Origin: Nemania diffusa
Lineage: Eukaryota; Ascomycota; Sordariomycetes; Xylariales; Xylariaceae
Direction of reading: 5' to 3'
DNA length: 64,000 nucleotides
Assembly (NCBI GenBank): GCA_038501195.1
Contig: JBBPUQ010000002.1
Location: 4,913,001 to 4,977,000, forward strand
The notes below the pieces were generated by a model, which was given only the letters and a program-made list of their open reading frames with translations, did no database searches and was not told the DNA's origin. Positions 25,351-36,700 of the stretch are shown here, one piece after another (position 1 is the stretch's first letter; the number at the start of each line of letters is the position of its first letter). The position numbers and the translations under genes were made by a program.

Positions 25351-25450
25351 TGGCCGTGGCCGGCTTCTGTTGTGCTTGAAACATGACGACCACACAGCAA
25401 GCCTCTCATCTTAATCCATTCTTCCCAGCACATTATTCAGTTCTTTAACC

Positions 25451-27515
25451 ATGGCGGTCGGAAACTTGCCAATCGCCTCACCACCACCCCAGCCTACTGG
25501 CAGTAAGTGCGAGTTCAAAGCATACCACGAGACTGTCAAAGATGGTATTCCCAAGCTTGAACATATCCCTGAGCCCTTCGCCGAGTATGAAAACAAGAGC
25601 GACGACAACACCTACGCTTTGGTGATCAAGAGGAGCTTCACGCAGGAGAAGCCCAAAAAGACGACCCTGACCATCAACTCTCCACACATACTGAAGGCCT
25701 TCCGTGATGTCATCCGCTCGTACGACCCCGTTGCATCTGACTTCACCTCGTCCCTGAACCTCCAAAGCCCATTCACCATGCTGGCGCACTACTGGGACGA
25801 GCTGGACCAGTACCGCAAAGCTCTGTGCGAAACTGAAGGCCGTAAGCACATGGATCTGCTATTTGGGTTCATGGAACATGAGCTCGAATCAGATCGTAAT
25901 GAAGCACTCAAGATGATCCAGAAAGGCCAGATCGCCTTCAAGAATGCCTGGTTCATTTACCGACCGGGAGACGTCTTGTATCGAGAATTCATGGGCGAGC
26001 CGTGGCTTCTCCTCTGCAAAAAGGCAGTATATGAAGAACTCCCAGACGAGGGCCCCTATTTGGAAATCCACGCCGTGTACACAGATCACAACGGTACCAT
26101 TGCAGGCGAGGCGCCACTCGTTATGAAACTGTTCCAGAGAGTTGTATTTCCCCAGGAGAATCCTACGGCCATTACGGGACTGAGCGTGTATCCACGCAAG
26201 TACGTCCCCATTGGCGACTCTCTCGAGCGCCGCCTGAAAGTGAGAGGAGATAAGTTCCTGGCTCTGGAGGACGGCTCAACCTGTAGGTATAACGGTCAGG
26301 CTCAGTGGCTCAAGTCCCCGGGAGAGGACTTTTACGACCTATCCGACTGCAAATTCCGCGGGGTCTGGCTGCCATACACAGAGACCGGGAGAGTCATACT
26401 GGACCGCAAGACATTCGGAGAAGAGCAGCGGATGAGCCGCATCAAGATCAAGCTCGCCGAGCCCAAGCCGTGGCTTTGCCCCCCTTATACCTTGGGGTAT
26501 ACCCTCGGTCTCAAGCGGTGGGCCCATCTGCTAGTCGAGAATATCGAACCCGCGGGGTGGGTGCCCAATACCTGGGACTCTCTCGTTCTGCCCGACAAGG
26601 AGAAGAAGCTGCTTCGGTCTCTAGTCACGTCTCACAAGTATTCTGAGAACCCCCGAGACCAAACTCAGCAGAAGGGCAAGGGCCTCGTCATCCTGCTGCA
26701 CGGCACTCCCGGCTCGGGCAAGACACTCACCGCTGAAGTGGCTGCCGAGGCTTCCAAGAAGGCCCTGGTGACTACGTCAGTTGGAGAACTCAACCAGAAT
26801 TCTAGGCAAGTTGCTATAAACCTGTGCTATTTCTCTTCATATGCTGACCTGCGACGATAGTATGCTGTCCGGTACCCGGGCCTTCGAGAGAGAGCTCAAG
26901 ACTGTCCTTCGCTATGCTACCATTTGGCAAGCCGTCGTACTGTTCGACGAAGCCGACGTCTTCCTCGAGGCGCGAACGGACAACAGCGCTGATCGAAACA
27001 CTCTAGTCGCGAGTAAGCCTGCTTCTTCGCCACCCTCCCCTCTTGGTGGTTTGGTCACGCACCCCTTCCGCCCCTTTTCATTATACTTTTTCCATCACAT
27101 CGTGACTTCGCAAACTGACTAACACTACCCCTGCCTTGCAGCATTCCTGAAGGAACTCGAGTATTTCGGCGGCATCGTCTTCCTGACAACAAATCGGGTC
27201 AACTCGTTTGACAAGGCGATGAAGTCGCGCATTCATCTCGCACTGGGATACACACCACCCGAGTCCGACGTGCGCCGCCAGATCTGGCTGCGCTATCTCG
27301 GCACCGTCCCGGCCAACCAATCGGTCATCAAGCCTGGCGAGGTCGTGGACCAGCTGGCCAGCGCCGAGCTCAACGGCCGCGAAATCGCCAACGCCGTCAA
27401 CACGGCGTGCACAATGGCGCGGTTCGAGGGGCAGCCGCTTTCCCGTAAACACCTAGAGACTGTGCTGGAGGTCTGGCAGACATTTGACAAGAGTCTCGTT
27501 GGTAAGGAAGCATAA
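25451..27515 (+). CDS. AAA ATPase of the fungal DUF7025 type
   Basis: Exons 25451..26805, 26861..27012 and 27142..27515 give 626 residues. Intron 1 uses a GC donor (AG|GCAAGT); only this junction keeps the AAA core in frame. Residues 1-390 are the large fungal N-terminal region: GLSVYPRKY near 250, and FRGVWLPYTE followed by DRKTFGEEQ near 300-320. The single AAA domain has Walker A GTPGSGKT at 418-425, Walker B VVLFDEAD around 477-484, sensor Asn520 in FLTTNRV, and a candidate arginine finger at Arg532 (MKSRIHLAL). All catalytic motifs are intact. The second region of homology is present near the C-terminus (ELNGREIANAV). No membrane segment is visible. The substrate of this abundant filamentous-fungal family is unknown; BCS1-like remodelling is only an analogy. 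Confidence 0.9.
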
Positions 27516-27966
27516 GGAGTGGGATGCAAGACCTGAAGGTCCGCATCGGAATTATGTTCGACTTAAATCGAGTCGAAAGTGGGGGTTTAGTAGTAGGAGT
27601 TGGGTCTAGTGTTGGTAGCTTGGGTCCAGGGTTCGTCGCTGAAGTGTGTAAATGGAGCCTTTAGAAATGCAGAATCAAGAACTTAACTCTCATGAAACTC
27701 CGCGAGACTGCAAACACAGCCAAGACGGCAGTCGCCGATATGTTTTCTCATACGTGGTTGATCGGTACCTTTAGGTACGCCAACAAGGGGCCGGGAGGAC
27801 GAAAATGCCCAAATTGATGGCCATTGCGACTCGTCTAAAGTGGGAAGCTCCTCTAGTCTCTTTTCTAACTGCTTGACTGCCACTGTAATAACATGTTAGT
27901 GACCATGTATTGCTTCAAGATGAGAAAGGAGAGGAGGTTAATAGAGCACGGGGGTAAAAGAAAGGG
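27516..27966. other. Convergent intergenic region
   Basis: The 450 bp between two converging stop codons show no coding signal and no notable repeat. Confidence 0.55.
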
Positions 27967-29394
27967 TCAACGAGTAACCCACGTACAAGCATTACATGTC
28001 ACTGTCGTAACCCCCCTAGCCCAGCCGAAAGAAAATACGGATCTCCCTGGCTGGGCTAAAACCTCGAGCTGGTCGTGAACAGGAGCACTGAAAAGACTTT
28101 CGCAGTTAACCTCATTCGAATCAGGCTTAAAGTCAACGACTCGGATCGGTAGCTGTAAGCATGATGGGATACTGCTGCCGTGAGTTGATAAAGCACAAAA
28201 TTCTTTAATTCTTTGCTCGCGGGGCATCGACTCATCAGGTGTTAGGAGGAGATGCGCTCGAGCGTTCTCTGAAGCAGTCCCCATGGTGTGCACAATCCGA
28301 GCGAGAGACGTTGCTGCCTCTCTTGTGCATACTAGTGTGTGATCGCCGAGGAGGGAGCAAAGCTGCGGCATAAGAGGGCTGATGGTTTCTAGGTCAACGT
28401 GGTCTCTCTGAGACTGACCAAACCAAGGTTGTTTCGTGACTTGAAAATGAGAGATATCGGACGTGAGAGCCACCAAAACAGAGGTATCGATATTGAGTTC
28501 TAGGGTGATGCTCCTCCCTGGACTTGGTACCATTTTAAGAAGCAATTCTTCGCATAGTGGCGGTGGTTGGGTCACCGCATTGCCACAGAGGACCTTAACG
28601 CCGATATCGCGACAGAGTTTAACTATTTTATCAACCTCAGCATCTTCTCCTTCAAATACCCGTGGTAAGATGAGAGCTGGAGTCGGACTCGAGTTTCGAA
28701 TTTGGTGGCCTTGAGCTATCGTCTTCAGGCTCAAGGCTAACTTCACGAGCGGAATGTCGGAGAAAATCTGAGCAACGTCATCAGCAGACTCGCTATCGTC
28801 GCTATCTCCGCAGTACACCGCCTCTTTTGCCATGTCAAACAGCAGCCTCCTATTCGTGATAGTTGAGACCTTGTACCAAGACAACCCCCCGTCGCATATG
28901 ATGTCAATACGAACTGAGCGACGATTTTGATTTCGCTTAGGTTCAGATGCGCCCTGACTCATGATATCTCTGATTCGGATACCAGGGGCTAGGATGCGAC
29001 GTTTAAAGGGGCCGCTGAATACTGGATGCCTCAACTTGACGATATTCTTTGAGTTCTTGGCGGCGTCCCACACGGCGTGCAGGTAAGGGAGGTTGGAGGA
29101 GGAGATGCGATGAGGCGAGAGGGGGTCCTGAGAATTCATGTCTTTCTCCAAGTTCTCAACTTCGGACAGCACGTCATGATATAAGGATACGTGCATATGC
29201 TTCGGGAACTCTTGAAAGTAGCCTTCGTACACACTAACAAGGTGCTCTGCGAACTGCTCAAGCTCGGCTTGTAACTCCTTGGCTCGAAGAAGCACGTCTC
29301 CGTTGTTTGGCCCTACTGAAGGTATTGGTTCACTATAGCTAGAGTTGCTACAGTCGGCGGAGACGGTCATCTTGTCTGGGGGGTTAACATGCAC
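27967..29394 (-). CDS. DUF1308 domain protein
   Basis: Single-exon frame of 475 residues. The N-terminal half has LHAVWDAAKNSKNIVKLRHPV, then a basic segment and VRIDIICDGGLSWYKVST, which is the hallmark of the DUF1308 family (human C7orf25 relatives). The C-terminal half contains LNIDTSVLVALTSDISH, an aspartate-bearing strand resembling the first acidic residue of PIN-like nuclease folds. Molecular function is not established. The start could be Met1 (29394) or Met9 (29370). The last 25 residues (FSFGWARGVTTVTCNACTW...) look unlike the rest; an unrecognised 3' intron is possible. Confidence 0.8.
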   Translation of the reverse strand: MHVNPPDKMTVSADCSNSSYSEPIPSVGPNNGDVLLRAKELQAELEQFAEHLVSVYEGYFQEFPKHMHVSLYHDVLSEVENLEKDMNSQDPLSPHRISSSNLPYLHAVWDAAKNSKNIVKLRHPVFSGPFKRRILAPGIRIRDIMSQGASEPKRNQNRRSVRIDIICDGGLSWYKVSTITNRRLLFDMAKEAVYCGDSDDSESADDVAQIFSDIPLVKLALSLKTIAQGHQIRNSSPTPALILPRVFEGEDAEVDKIVKLCRDIGVKVLCGNAVTQPPPLCEELLLKMVPSPGRSITLELNIDTSVLVALTSDISHFQVTKQPWFGQSQRDHVDLETISPLMPQLCSLLGDHTLVCTREAATSLARIVHTMGTASENARAHLLLTPDESMPREQRIKEFCALSTHGSSIPSCLQLPIRVVDFKPDSNEVNCESLFSAPVHDQLEVLAQPGRSVFSFGWARGVTTVTCNACTWVTR

Positions 29395-29896
29395 GTAGCG
29401 AGTAGATAGATTATCTAGAAAGGGCCGTGTTGATTTTCATGCAGATGCAGATACAGGAGGCATACTGAAATTATCAATTGCCTAAGAAAGACTAGCCCTT
29501 ACAGCCCCGTAATTTATAGGCACAGGCCATATATCCCCCACGTAGACCACCTAAAGATAGACTTCCTTTAACTTTTTTAAAAAATGCTGAAGCGGTAGTA
29601 AAGCTAGGGGGTATTAGCTGATGATATGAAAAGCCAAGTTCGATTACTTCCAGGAAAACGATATGCCGAAAGTGAAGTCGTATTCGTCTTCTTTAAAGTG
29701 TCTCTTCTTCTTGGCTGGCTTGGTACGATCACTGTGCTCAGGGCTTCTTCTTAGGTCTAGTACATTTATTAGCTTTAACAGCAGCATTCTTCCTTAGCAT
29801 CAGTGCATCGGGAAAAAGAAGAAAAAAACGGAACGCATCAAACATTTATAAGTTCTATCTAGTAAGAATGGTTGAAGATACCATTTCTATACACTG
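29395..29896. other. Intergenic region between DUF1308 and HET genes
   Basis: AT-richer than the flanking genes, with no coding signal. Two minus-strand genes flank it, so it holds the DUF1308 promoter and the HET gene 3' UTR. Confidence 0.5.
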
Positions 29897-31948
29897 TCAC
29901 ACTAGTATAAATTCTTCAACTTGTCGGTCTTTGTTCCATCCTTCAGCTTCACCGTGCATGAAACTATGTGCGTAGCACTCCCCAATAAACCTATACTGGC
30001 CATTTCCCAGATTCCTTATTATATGAGGTGTTTTCCCCCCATGAATGATAACTAATAGATCACCTCTGCGGGCTAATGATGGGCAGAGCCCTATGATGCC
30101 GTGCTGCTGAGTGGTATACAAACGACGGCCCCATGCTGCGTCGATATGTAACCGCATAAACCCCGCGGCTTGAGTTATCTCCTCAGCGTCATACTGGTCG
30201 TAGGCCCACAATGTTGTTTTAAAATCCATCTGGGAGGCAGTGGTCCAAACCTTACACCAAAGTTCGTAGCCCCGCCTCTCAGCCGAAAGCTGTGCATCGC
30301 CGGAGAGTGTATTGCCAGCCGTAAGAGTAGACACATAAGCGCCATAACGAGCATCTTCGGTTGGAAACATGGTTCCATGTTTCATGGCTAACATGCGCCA
30401 TTGCGTAACTCGGCGAGAGACTATACCTAGAATAAAGCCTGCCCAGACCTCTGTGAGTACCGAGTTTCCCTTTATTAGTGAATTGCCCCGTTTGGAAACA
30501 CCTGACAAGGGCACCTCTTCCTTAAATAGGTTTCCTATCCGGTCGAGTGTGTCAAGCACAAATCCGTGGACGTGCAGGTGGCGGCCGTGTTTGCTTAATC
30601 CGGTGTACACTGCACTATTGCCAGAAGCGTTCCAGTTAATGGCCGCAGAGGTGTCGATTAACGGTCGTGCCCCGTGGCGAACCTCCCAGTCTGGAACCCA
30701 CGACGGCAACCGCTTCTTAAAGCGAAAGGAGTGGTCGTCAACGTAATTTAATTGTACGATGCCTCCGCCCTTGTTAGTTATTGCCGTCGCTAGTCGTAGA
30801 TAGGTACTGGCCGTTGACTCCTCATAGTCGACTTCAAACTCTTCAACTGAAAGGCCGCGAAGACCATACACCTTATCTACATCCAATGTTGCTAGTGATT
30901 TTCGACCAAGCGCTAGAGCCTGCAGGATTGTTGGAGCCGGTCCTTCGTTTTTGAAAGCTGCTCGGATTCTTTCTAGACGAAGCATGCTCTGTGGATCAAA
31001 GACACTCTGGAATTTGAAGCCACGAGTTAGAGCATTATATGAAGCTTGAGCGAACGCTACCCATGACCAAGGCTCCCCATTCAGAAGTACCAGAACTTCC
31101 TGTGCCATGGCCACCTCTTGAATAATCCAGACACGGTAGAACCAAGGATTAGCGTATAAATTGCCCAGTTCTCGCCATATTTCTTCCTTGAGAGTGACGT
31201 TTACATCTCGTGTCTCATCATAAGGTTTAGTCATTATAGTCAGCAGCTCTATCGTTTCAGCAGATATATTGGCGCTAGTTCCAAGCCAGATTGTTGTTTT
31301 TTGGGATGCGGCATAGATTTTAGGCATCAGTGAAACCTGCGTTGATCTCTCTCGGGGATCGGACTGGTTAATAGAGAGAGCGTCTATCCAAAAACAACGT
31401 TCGGAATCGCTCGATCGCAGCATACAGAGGGCATCGTGAAGGTTTTCACCCACTTTGAAAGAGCTCCCTTCGATATCTATTAACCTGGTGGTATTTTGTG
31501 AGCCCCAAACATAGGACAGTGTTTCAAACGACGGGGCGCTGGGTAATGATACTATTGAAAACCGAACACGGATGGCGGAGCCATTAGGGCCCGTGGCTAT
31601 GTAAATGAGCCGTATGTGAGTATCTGACGGGAGAGGCCGATATCGATATGTGCCGGCTTCTGTTCGCGATGCCACAGTTGCCGTCCCGCCACGGCTCACT
31701 GTCGTTGGTTCCGTCAAGAAGAATGTGCCGTGCCGTTGTCTCCACGACCAAATCCAGAGGTTAGAAAATGTATATGACATAACATCAATTGCCCCTTGAT
31801 CCATCATCTGCCAGAACAGAGAGGCACACCACCGTTCACCGATCGACCACAGAGGGCCGAAATGATGTTGATAGGTCTGCCATTTGTGGAATTCATCCCG
31901 TTCTGTTGCGCCATCGTTCTGTCTAGATCGCGAGTGCTGAAGTTCCAT
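29897..31948 (-). CDS. HET (heterokaryon incompatibility) domain protein
   Basis: Single-exon frame of 683 residues. The HET domain starts near residue 101 with YRYRPLPSDTHIRLIYI and shows the three diagnostic blocks: FETLSYVWGS (141-150), CFWIDALSINQSDPRERSTQV (185-205) and, near 275, NPWFYRVWIIQEV. The C-terminal part has the common extension with Trp-rich VPSWVPDW-like LPSWVPDWEV and ends near a segment of the type HGGKTPHIIRNLGNGQYRFIGECYAHSFMHGEA, typical of this family. The first 100 residues are Trp-rich and not conserved; an internal Met may be the true start. HET proteins trigger cell death after fusion of unlike strains or act in innate immunity; the partner is unknown. Confidence 0.92.
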   Translation of the reverse strand: MELQHSRSRQNDGATERDEFHKWQTYQHHFGPLWSIGERWCASLFWQMMDQGAIDVMSYTFSNLWIWSWRQRHGTFFLTEPTTVSRGGTATVASRTEAGTYRYRPLPSDTHIRLIYIATGPNGSAIRVRFSIVSLPSAPSFETLSYVWGSQNTTRLIDIEGSSFKVGENLHDALCMLRSSDSERCFWIDALSINQSDPRERSTQVSLMPKIYAASQKTTIWLGTSANISAETIELLTIMTKPYDETRDVNVTLKEEIWRELGNLYANPWFYRVWIIQEVAMAQEVLVLLNGEPWSWVAFAQASYNALTRGFKFQSVFDPQSMLRLERIRAAFKNEGPAPTILQALALGRKSLATLDVDKVYGLRGLSVEEFEVDYEESTASTYLRLATAITNKGGGIVQLNYVDDHSFRFKKRLPSWVPDWEVRHGARPLIDTSAAINWNASGNSAVYTGLSKHGRHLHVHGFVLDTLDRIGNLFKEEVPLSGVSKRGNSLIKGNSVLTEVWAGFILGIVSRRVTQWRMLAMKHGTMFPTEDARYGAYVSTLTAGNTLSGDAQLSAERRGYELWCKVWTTASQMDFKTTLWAYDQYDAEEITQAAGFMRLHIDAAWGRRLYTTQQHGIIGLCPSLARRGDLLVIIHGGKTPHIIRNLGNGQYRFIGECYAHSFMHGEAEGWNKDRQVEEFILV

Positions 31949-32216
31949 AGCAGTTGTGTATTATCTAGGAACTAACTAGGTAGGTAGTCTAGGAAGAAAC
32001 GACGCGACGGTAATTAATCTTATACGCTTGGCCCGTGCTGACCCATTGTGGCTATGAAGCCGTCGCGTCTACGCGCTAACCTTGAAACGACGATTTTGTT
32101 TTGATTGAATAAAACGTTCTGGAACGTTAAAACCAATCAATCATTTTCCATTTCGATTGAAATCTCGTAATTTAGCACTCAAGATTTATTGCGCGATCTA
32201 CACGTAGATGAATATT

Positions 32217-32234
32217 GGTGGTGGTGGTGGTGGT
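32217..32234. repeat. (GGT)n microsatellite
   Basis: Six consecutive GGT units directly before a T19 tract. Confidence 0.9.
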
Positions 32235-32255
32235 AATTCAGGGTGCTAAGACGTC

Positions 32256-32274
32256 TTTTTTTTTTTTTTTTTTT
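32256..32274. repeat. T19 homopolymer
   Basis: Uninterrupted run of 19 T residues. Confidence 0.9.
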
Positions 32275-32323
32275 AGCAGTGTCGGGTGCCTAATTACCGT
32301 CAATACTGCTGACGATGTACTAT

Positions 32324-32345
32324 AAGCTACCTACACAGGTAGCTT
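32324..32345. repeat. Perfect 9-bp inverted repeat (hairpin)
   Basis: AAGCTACCT at 32324-32332, loop ACAC, then its exact reverse complement AGGTAGCTT at 32337-32345. Function unknown; CTACCT words are common in this genome's intergenic DNA. Confidence 0.85.
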
Positions 32346-32502
32346 GCCCGTGCATATTAGCACCATCATAGCGAGGTCTGAAGGCGAAAATATTAGCCAG
32401 AGCAGTCCTAGCCAAGCTAAATTCCCCAAGCCGTGCTGCGGCAGGGCGATATTATCGCGGTCGCAACCGTCGCGTGCTTCTAACCTTACCTATACACTTG
32501 AC

Positions 32503-32526
32503 CCACTACCACTACCACCACCACCA
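32503..32526. repeat. CCA/CTA imperfect microsatellite
   Basis: Runs of CCACTACCACTACCACCACC type, the opposite polarity to the GGT run 270 bp upstream. Confidence 0.85.
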
Positions 32527-33754
32527 ATTGCACATACTTCTTCTGTTGCAATGGTTACCTCAACATACTAGATATTCATATCTGGTATCTGCGCCGTAAC
32601 AGTCGGTCATTAATACCCGCCATGCGGTGAGATTCGCTATCAAGACGGTCTAGACTCTAGGTTACAGAGTGGTTCGGAGTGCGTTTGGGCAGTGACGCTG
32701 TCTTTGAAACCAGCCTTGGTAGTAAGCTTCTCTCAATTGGCCACCTGCATACCAGCTTGCTTCCCTGCCGGGATAAAGATTTAAAAGAATGAGAGTAACT
32801 ATGCACAACAAGCTTTTCGTCAAACGCCCCTAGACCTGAGCGACCGCTATGATACGCTGTTCGTTTATTATCCACGATCGTTATCTAAATGGCGGGAGCT
32901 AGGGCATGTCGCTTCCTACAACCACGGGCCGGCGAAAATCCCCATATGTTCTCGCAACCCAACACATAACGAGTCAGCCGTTGCTTCCACTTGCCTGTTA
33001 CTTCGCCGGCCATTCTAAATATGGTAGGTGATGTAACATAGGGATCTATGCGGGCACCATCTGACGGATCAAGAGGGGCGAGGATCTCTCGGACGACAGA
33101 AGTACTGTGTTCCTATTGGAAGGCTTTCGTTAAGAATAGGGCTCGCAGTGAGTAATTCTTAAAAGCCATCTTACGTCTAGAATACACATGACGAGAGCAA
33201 GGCGATGATTGCCACGATAGCCGGGTCTGCTAATGTCATGACGCAGTGCTTTGCTGCTTGTCAGGAAGTCACTTCGTGAATTGCTTCTATGCGTAAAAAG
33301 GACAAACTGTTAATTGAAAATTTTAAGCAACTGGGCTGTACAAAATTATAGACCTTACTTCGCCGCAAAGACTGTGCAGGGATGTAAATCTGAGTTGCGC
33401 CTCAGGCGGATGGTCGGACTGCCTGACCAGAAAATGGACAGACAGGGGCCAGCATAGACCGATAATATCAGACAAGTTCAGACCAATAGTATTTTGCCAG
33501 AGATTGGACAAACGAGTAAAACTGTATGGGTGGGTAGTATGGCTTACTTCGACGAATGAGGAGATGCATCAATGTGCAATTCCAATGCGGGCAGGTTTTG
33601 GATAGTTGATATTCTGACCCTAGACGCATGAAGGATAGGGTTGCCGTATATTTCCTGTCATACTTATTTCACGCTCCTTCCCACAATCTTAAAAAGACCA
33701 ACAAGTTGCTACACTCTGCCTCCACGTTCTAATACCGCCAGCAACAACACCATC

Positions 33755-36700
33755 ATGCCTCCTCACGGGCACGAGATCAATGGACCGCAAGATGATGTAT
33801 GGCAACGGAACAAGACGACTTTTCGACGCCTCTACCTCAGTGAGCGAAGAACCCTTAAGGATGTGAAGAGAGTCATGGAGAGTGAACATGATTTTCCCGC
33901 AACGCCGTAAGTAACATTTTACACGGCGTATAACACTGAGGATCAGCTAATAAAATACATGTGTATAGTCTGTCAAAATATGAATCAAAGCTGCGCGATT
34001 TGGGCTTGCGGAAGAAGATGAAAAGAAAAGACTGGTACCCCATTTATCAGCATTACGTCAACAGTGGTCGCAGACATACCGCTATATACTTCAATGAGAC
34101 CCGAATACCATGGGACAAAGCTTGGAAAGAGATCAGACGTTCAGGTGCTAGAGAATGCAATGATGGTAAGCTTTCAGTGCACCACTTCACTTTCTCTGCA
34201 GCTTCAAACTGCATTATGTTAACAGTTAGTGGAACATTCGCTAAAGTATAGATAGGCCGCATTTTGGGACTGCCTACTGACGTGGTTATGCGGTCACCCT
34301 CGCCAGTCCTCATTGCCCAAAGCGCTACTCCTTCGTGTTATATGGTACTGATACCGTGGCATTTGAGTGATTTTTCACTTGTGGCCCTTAGTCCTAGCGC
34401 GATGGTTCATAGATTGACGCTTTATGAGATCCCCTCGAATCTTCTTAGAATGGACATGCTTAGTAAGTTCTCCGATTACATGTTTGAATCTAATTTTTGA
34501 CTTAGTTTCGTTTAGATAGTTTGCAACAGCTCGTGACGAAATCCGGGAAGGATAGCGATAAATCAAGTTATGATTGTGGTTTACTGGTCAGCCCGATCGA
34601 CTTAAGCATTGAGTCCACCATAACCCAACCTTCAAGTTTGTCCCTTCGAAATTCGAAACATTCAGACATCGACAAGCTGTCTAGTGCCTTGTACCGGATC
34701 GCTAATAGAAACATGTTCCTGACGCCCCCCGGAAAGCCGCTGGACGAATCTTTGGACATTGTCATCAATAGAACCCCAAAACATGTCCTGCTTAAATTGA
34801 TAGAGAGCGACTCTCCAACTATCCAAGCCGCTATCGGAATGTTAGCGGCAGTCTTCAGTCAGCTAAGTCAGAAAGATGACTTCTTTAGCCTTGTCGAAGC
34901 CATATGCCTATTTCATCCAAACTGGATCCTTCATTGCCAACTTCTCAGTTTCGCCGGGCGTCTTGGTTGTGTTGATTCCTGTCGCCTCATACTGCGGACA
35001 AGGCGTCGTCTCGGATATAATCCTTCTAAAGGTTTCGTCAGCGCAGTGTTGGACTCTATACGAGTTGGCAATGTTGTGTGCGCCAAAATGATCTTTGAGC
35101 ACGTGCTCGAGTCCAGTACTGACACTCTGTCACAGCCAGGAGATACTCTTGCCGTGAGAATTTTCTGGAAGTTTCTGGCGGTAGTCGCAGAAGGGTCATT
35201 ACGGAGTTTTGATGGATATTTTGCCTTCGAACTAAGAATGCCTGCTGTATCCCAAATGTTAGAGTGGTTCTTGGAAACTATGGCCAACGTCGACTTACCT
35301 TCTAGACTCGCTCAACATTATAACATGTTGGAGAAGAACCGATTATTGCATTGGTCAAGGTACACTCCTAGGAAGTGGATGCTGACTGGCCTAGACTGCA
35401 TATATGTCAAAAACCCTGAGCTATACTTTCGCCTCGTTGACTGCAGCACGCAGTTCCAAACAAATGTTACGCGTTCTGGTGCCCACCACTCAGCAAGAGA
35501 AGGTCTCGACTCTTTACGCGCTTACTTGCTTTCTCGGATATCGCATACCCCTGCTGAGCAAGACGAATTCATGGAAATTCTGCTTATTGAAGAGTTTCTA
35601 CGATCTGAAGTAGGCAAGGATTGGGTCGAGTTCAACGCCCTGCACACGCTCTTCGACTATAACCTCGATCTCCAAAAGTTTCGTTGGAAACTGAGTGCAT
35701 CTGGCATGTTGTACTTTATCATCAAAGCGGCTAGGAAACAAGGCATGAATCCAACAGTCTACTATATAGTAAAGACTTTAATCCATCAAGGAGCAGTCAT
35801 AGACGCTGACGCCATATGTGAATCCGTCGAATCAAAAGGGAGTACTCTGTTGCAACTTTTATTGTCATACGGTGCCGACTTCAAGAACCAAGGCGCAAGG
35901 GCGCTTTGCAAGGCTATTCAACTCAATAACTACGAGGCGGTCGACCGACTGTTAGAGGGAGGAGTCAGCGTCAATGCCACATTTAAGGCAGTGGGGTCGG
36001 AAGAAGAAGTCACTATTCTTGCACATGCAAATGAACGTGGATTACTCCTCCTACGAAGAGCTGAAGCAGCGGGGAGTAGAGGGGATAGGTCAGAGCCTAT
36101 CAAAGGGATGCAGTGCAAAATGCTAAAACATCTGATATCTCGAAAGGTCGCACTGAGGAGAAGTCCTACTGACCCGGATCTACGACATCTTCTCTATTTA
36201 ATTATCAAATCTGGATTGAAATTCGGCTCCTTTGTGGACACATTTGACAAAATTAGAGTGCTTCTAGATGCTGAGCCCCTGGAAATCGATCAGTCAAGAG
36301 CGGCTCCATGTGTACTCGAAGCCTGCTTCCCTGAAGGCTACTTCGAAGACAGTATTACACTAGCTCAGAGGCTTTCACTTATACATTATCTAATGGACCA
36401 TGGGATATCAGCCAAACATAGCGGCGTGCTCGCCATTTTAATAAGTTACCGTGCACCTGAGGACGAAATTCAAAGACTGCTTAACAGTGGTGTTGATATC
36501 AATGCCTACAACGGTGGAAATTTTCAGCAGACGGCTCTCCAAGCCGCAGCCCGCGCTGGGTCTTTGGATTGGGTACGTGTTCTAGTACAAAGAGGCGCAG
36601 ACGTTAATCAACCCGCAAAAGGACGTAACGGTCAAACGGCCCTCCAAGCTGCATGCAGCCTCGCACCATACCAAGAACAACATTATTCGAGCAGCTCTCA

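Larger units (their letters stand above)
23785..25450. other. Gene-free region with simple repeats
   Basis: No coding exon chain is seen. It contains an (AC)n microsatellite, a 27-bp minisatellite and, near its right end, a TATA-like element for the AAA ATPase gene, listed separately. Confidence 0.55.
31949..33754. other. Gene-free region with simple repeats and a hairpin
   Basis: The 1.8 kb between divergent HET and Clr5-ankyrin genes has no coding signal. Between 32217 and 32526 it holds a (GGT)n run, a T19 tract, a perfect 9-bp hairpin and an ACC-type run of opposite polarity, listed separately. Confidence 0.55.
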
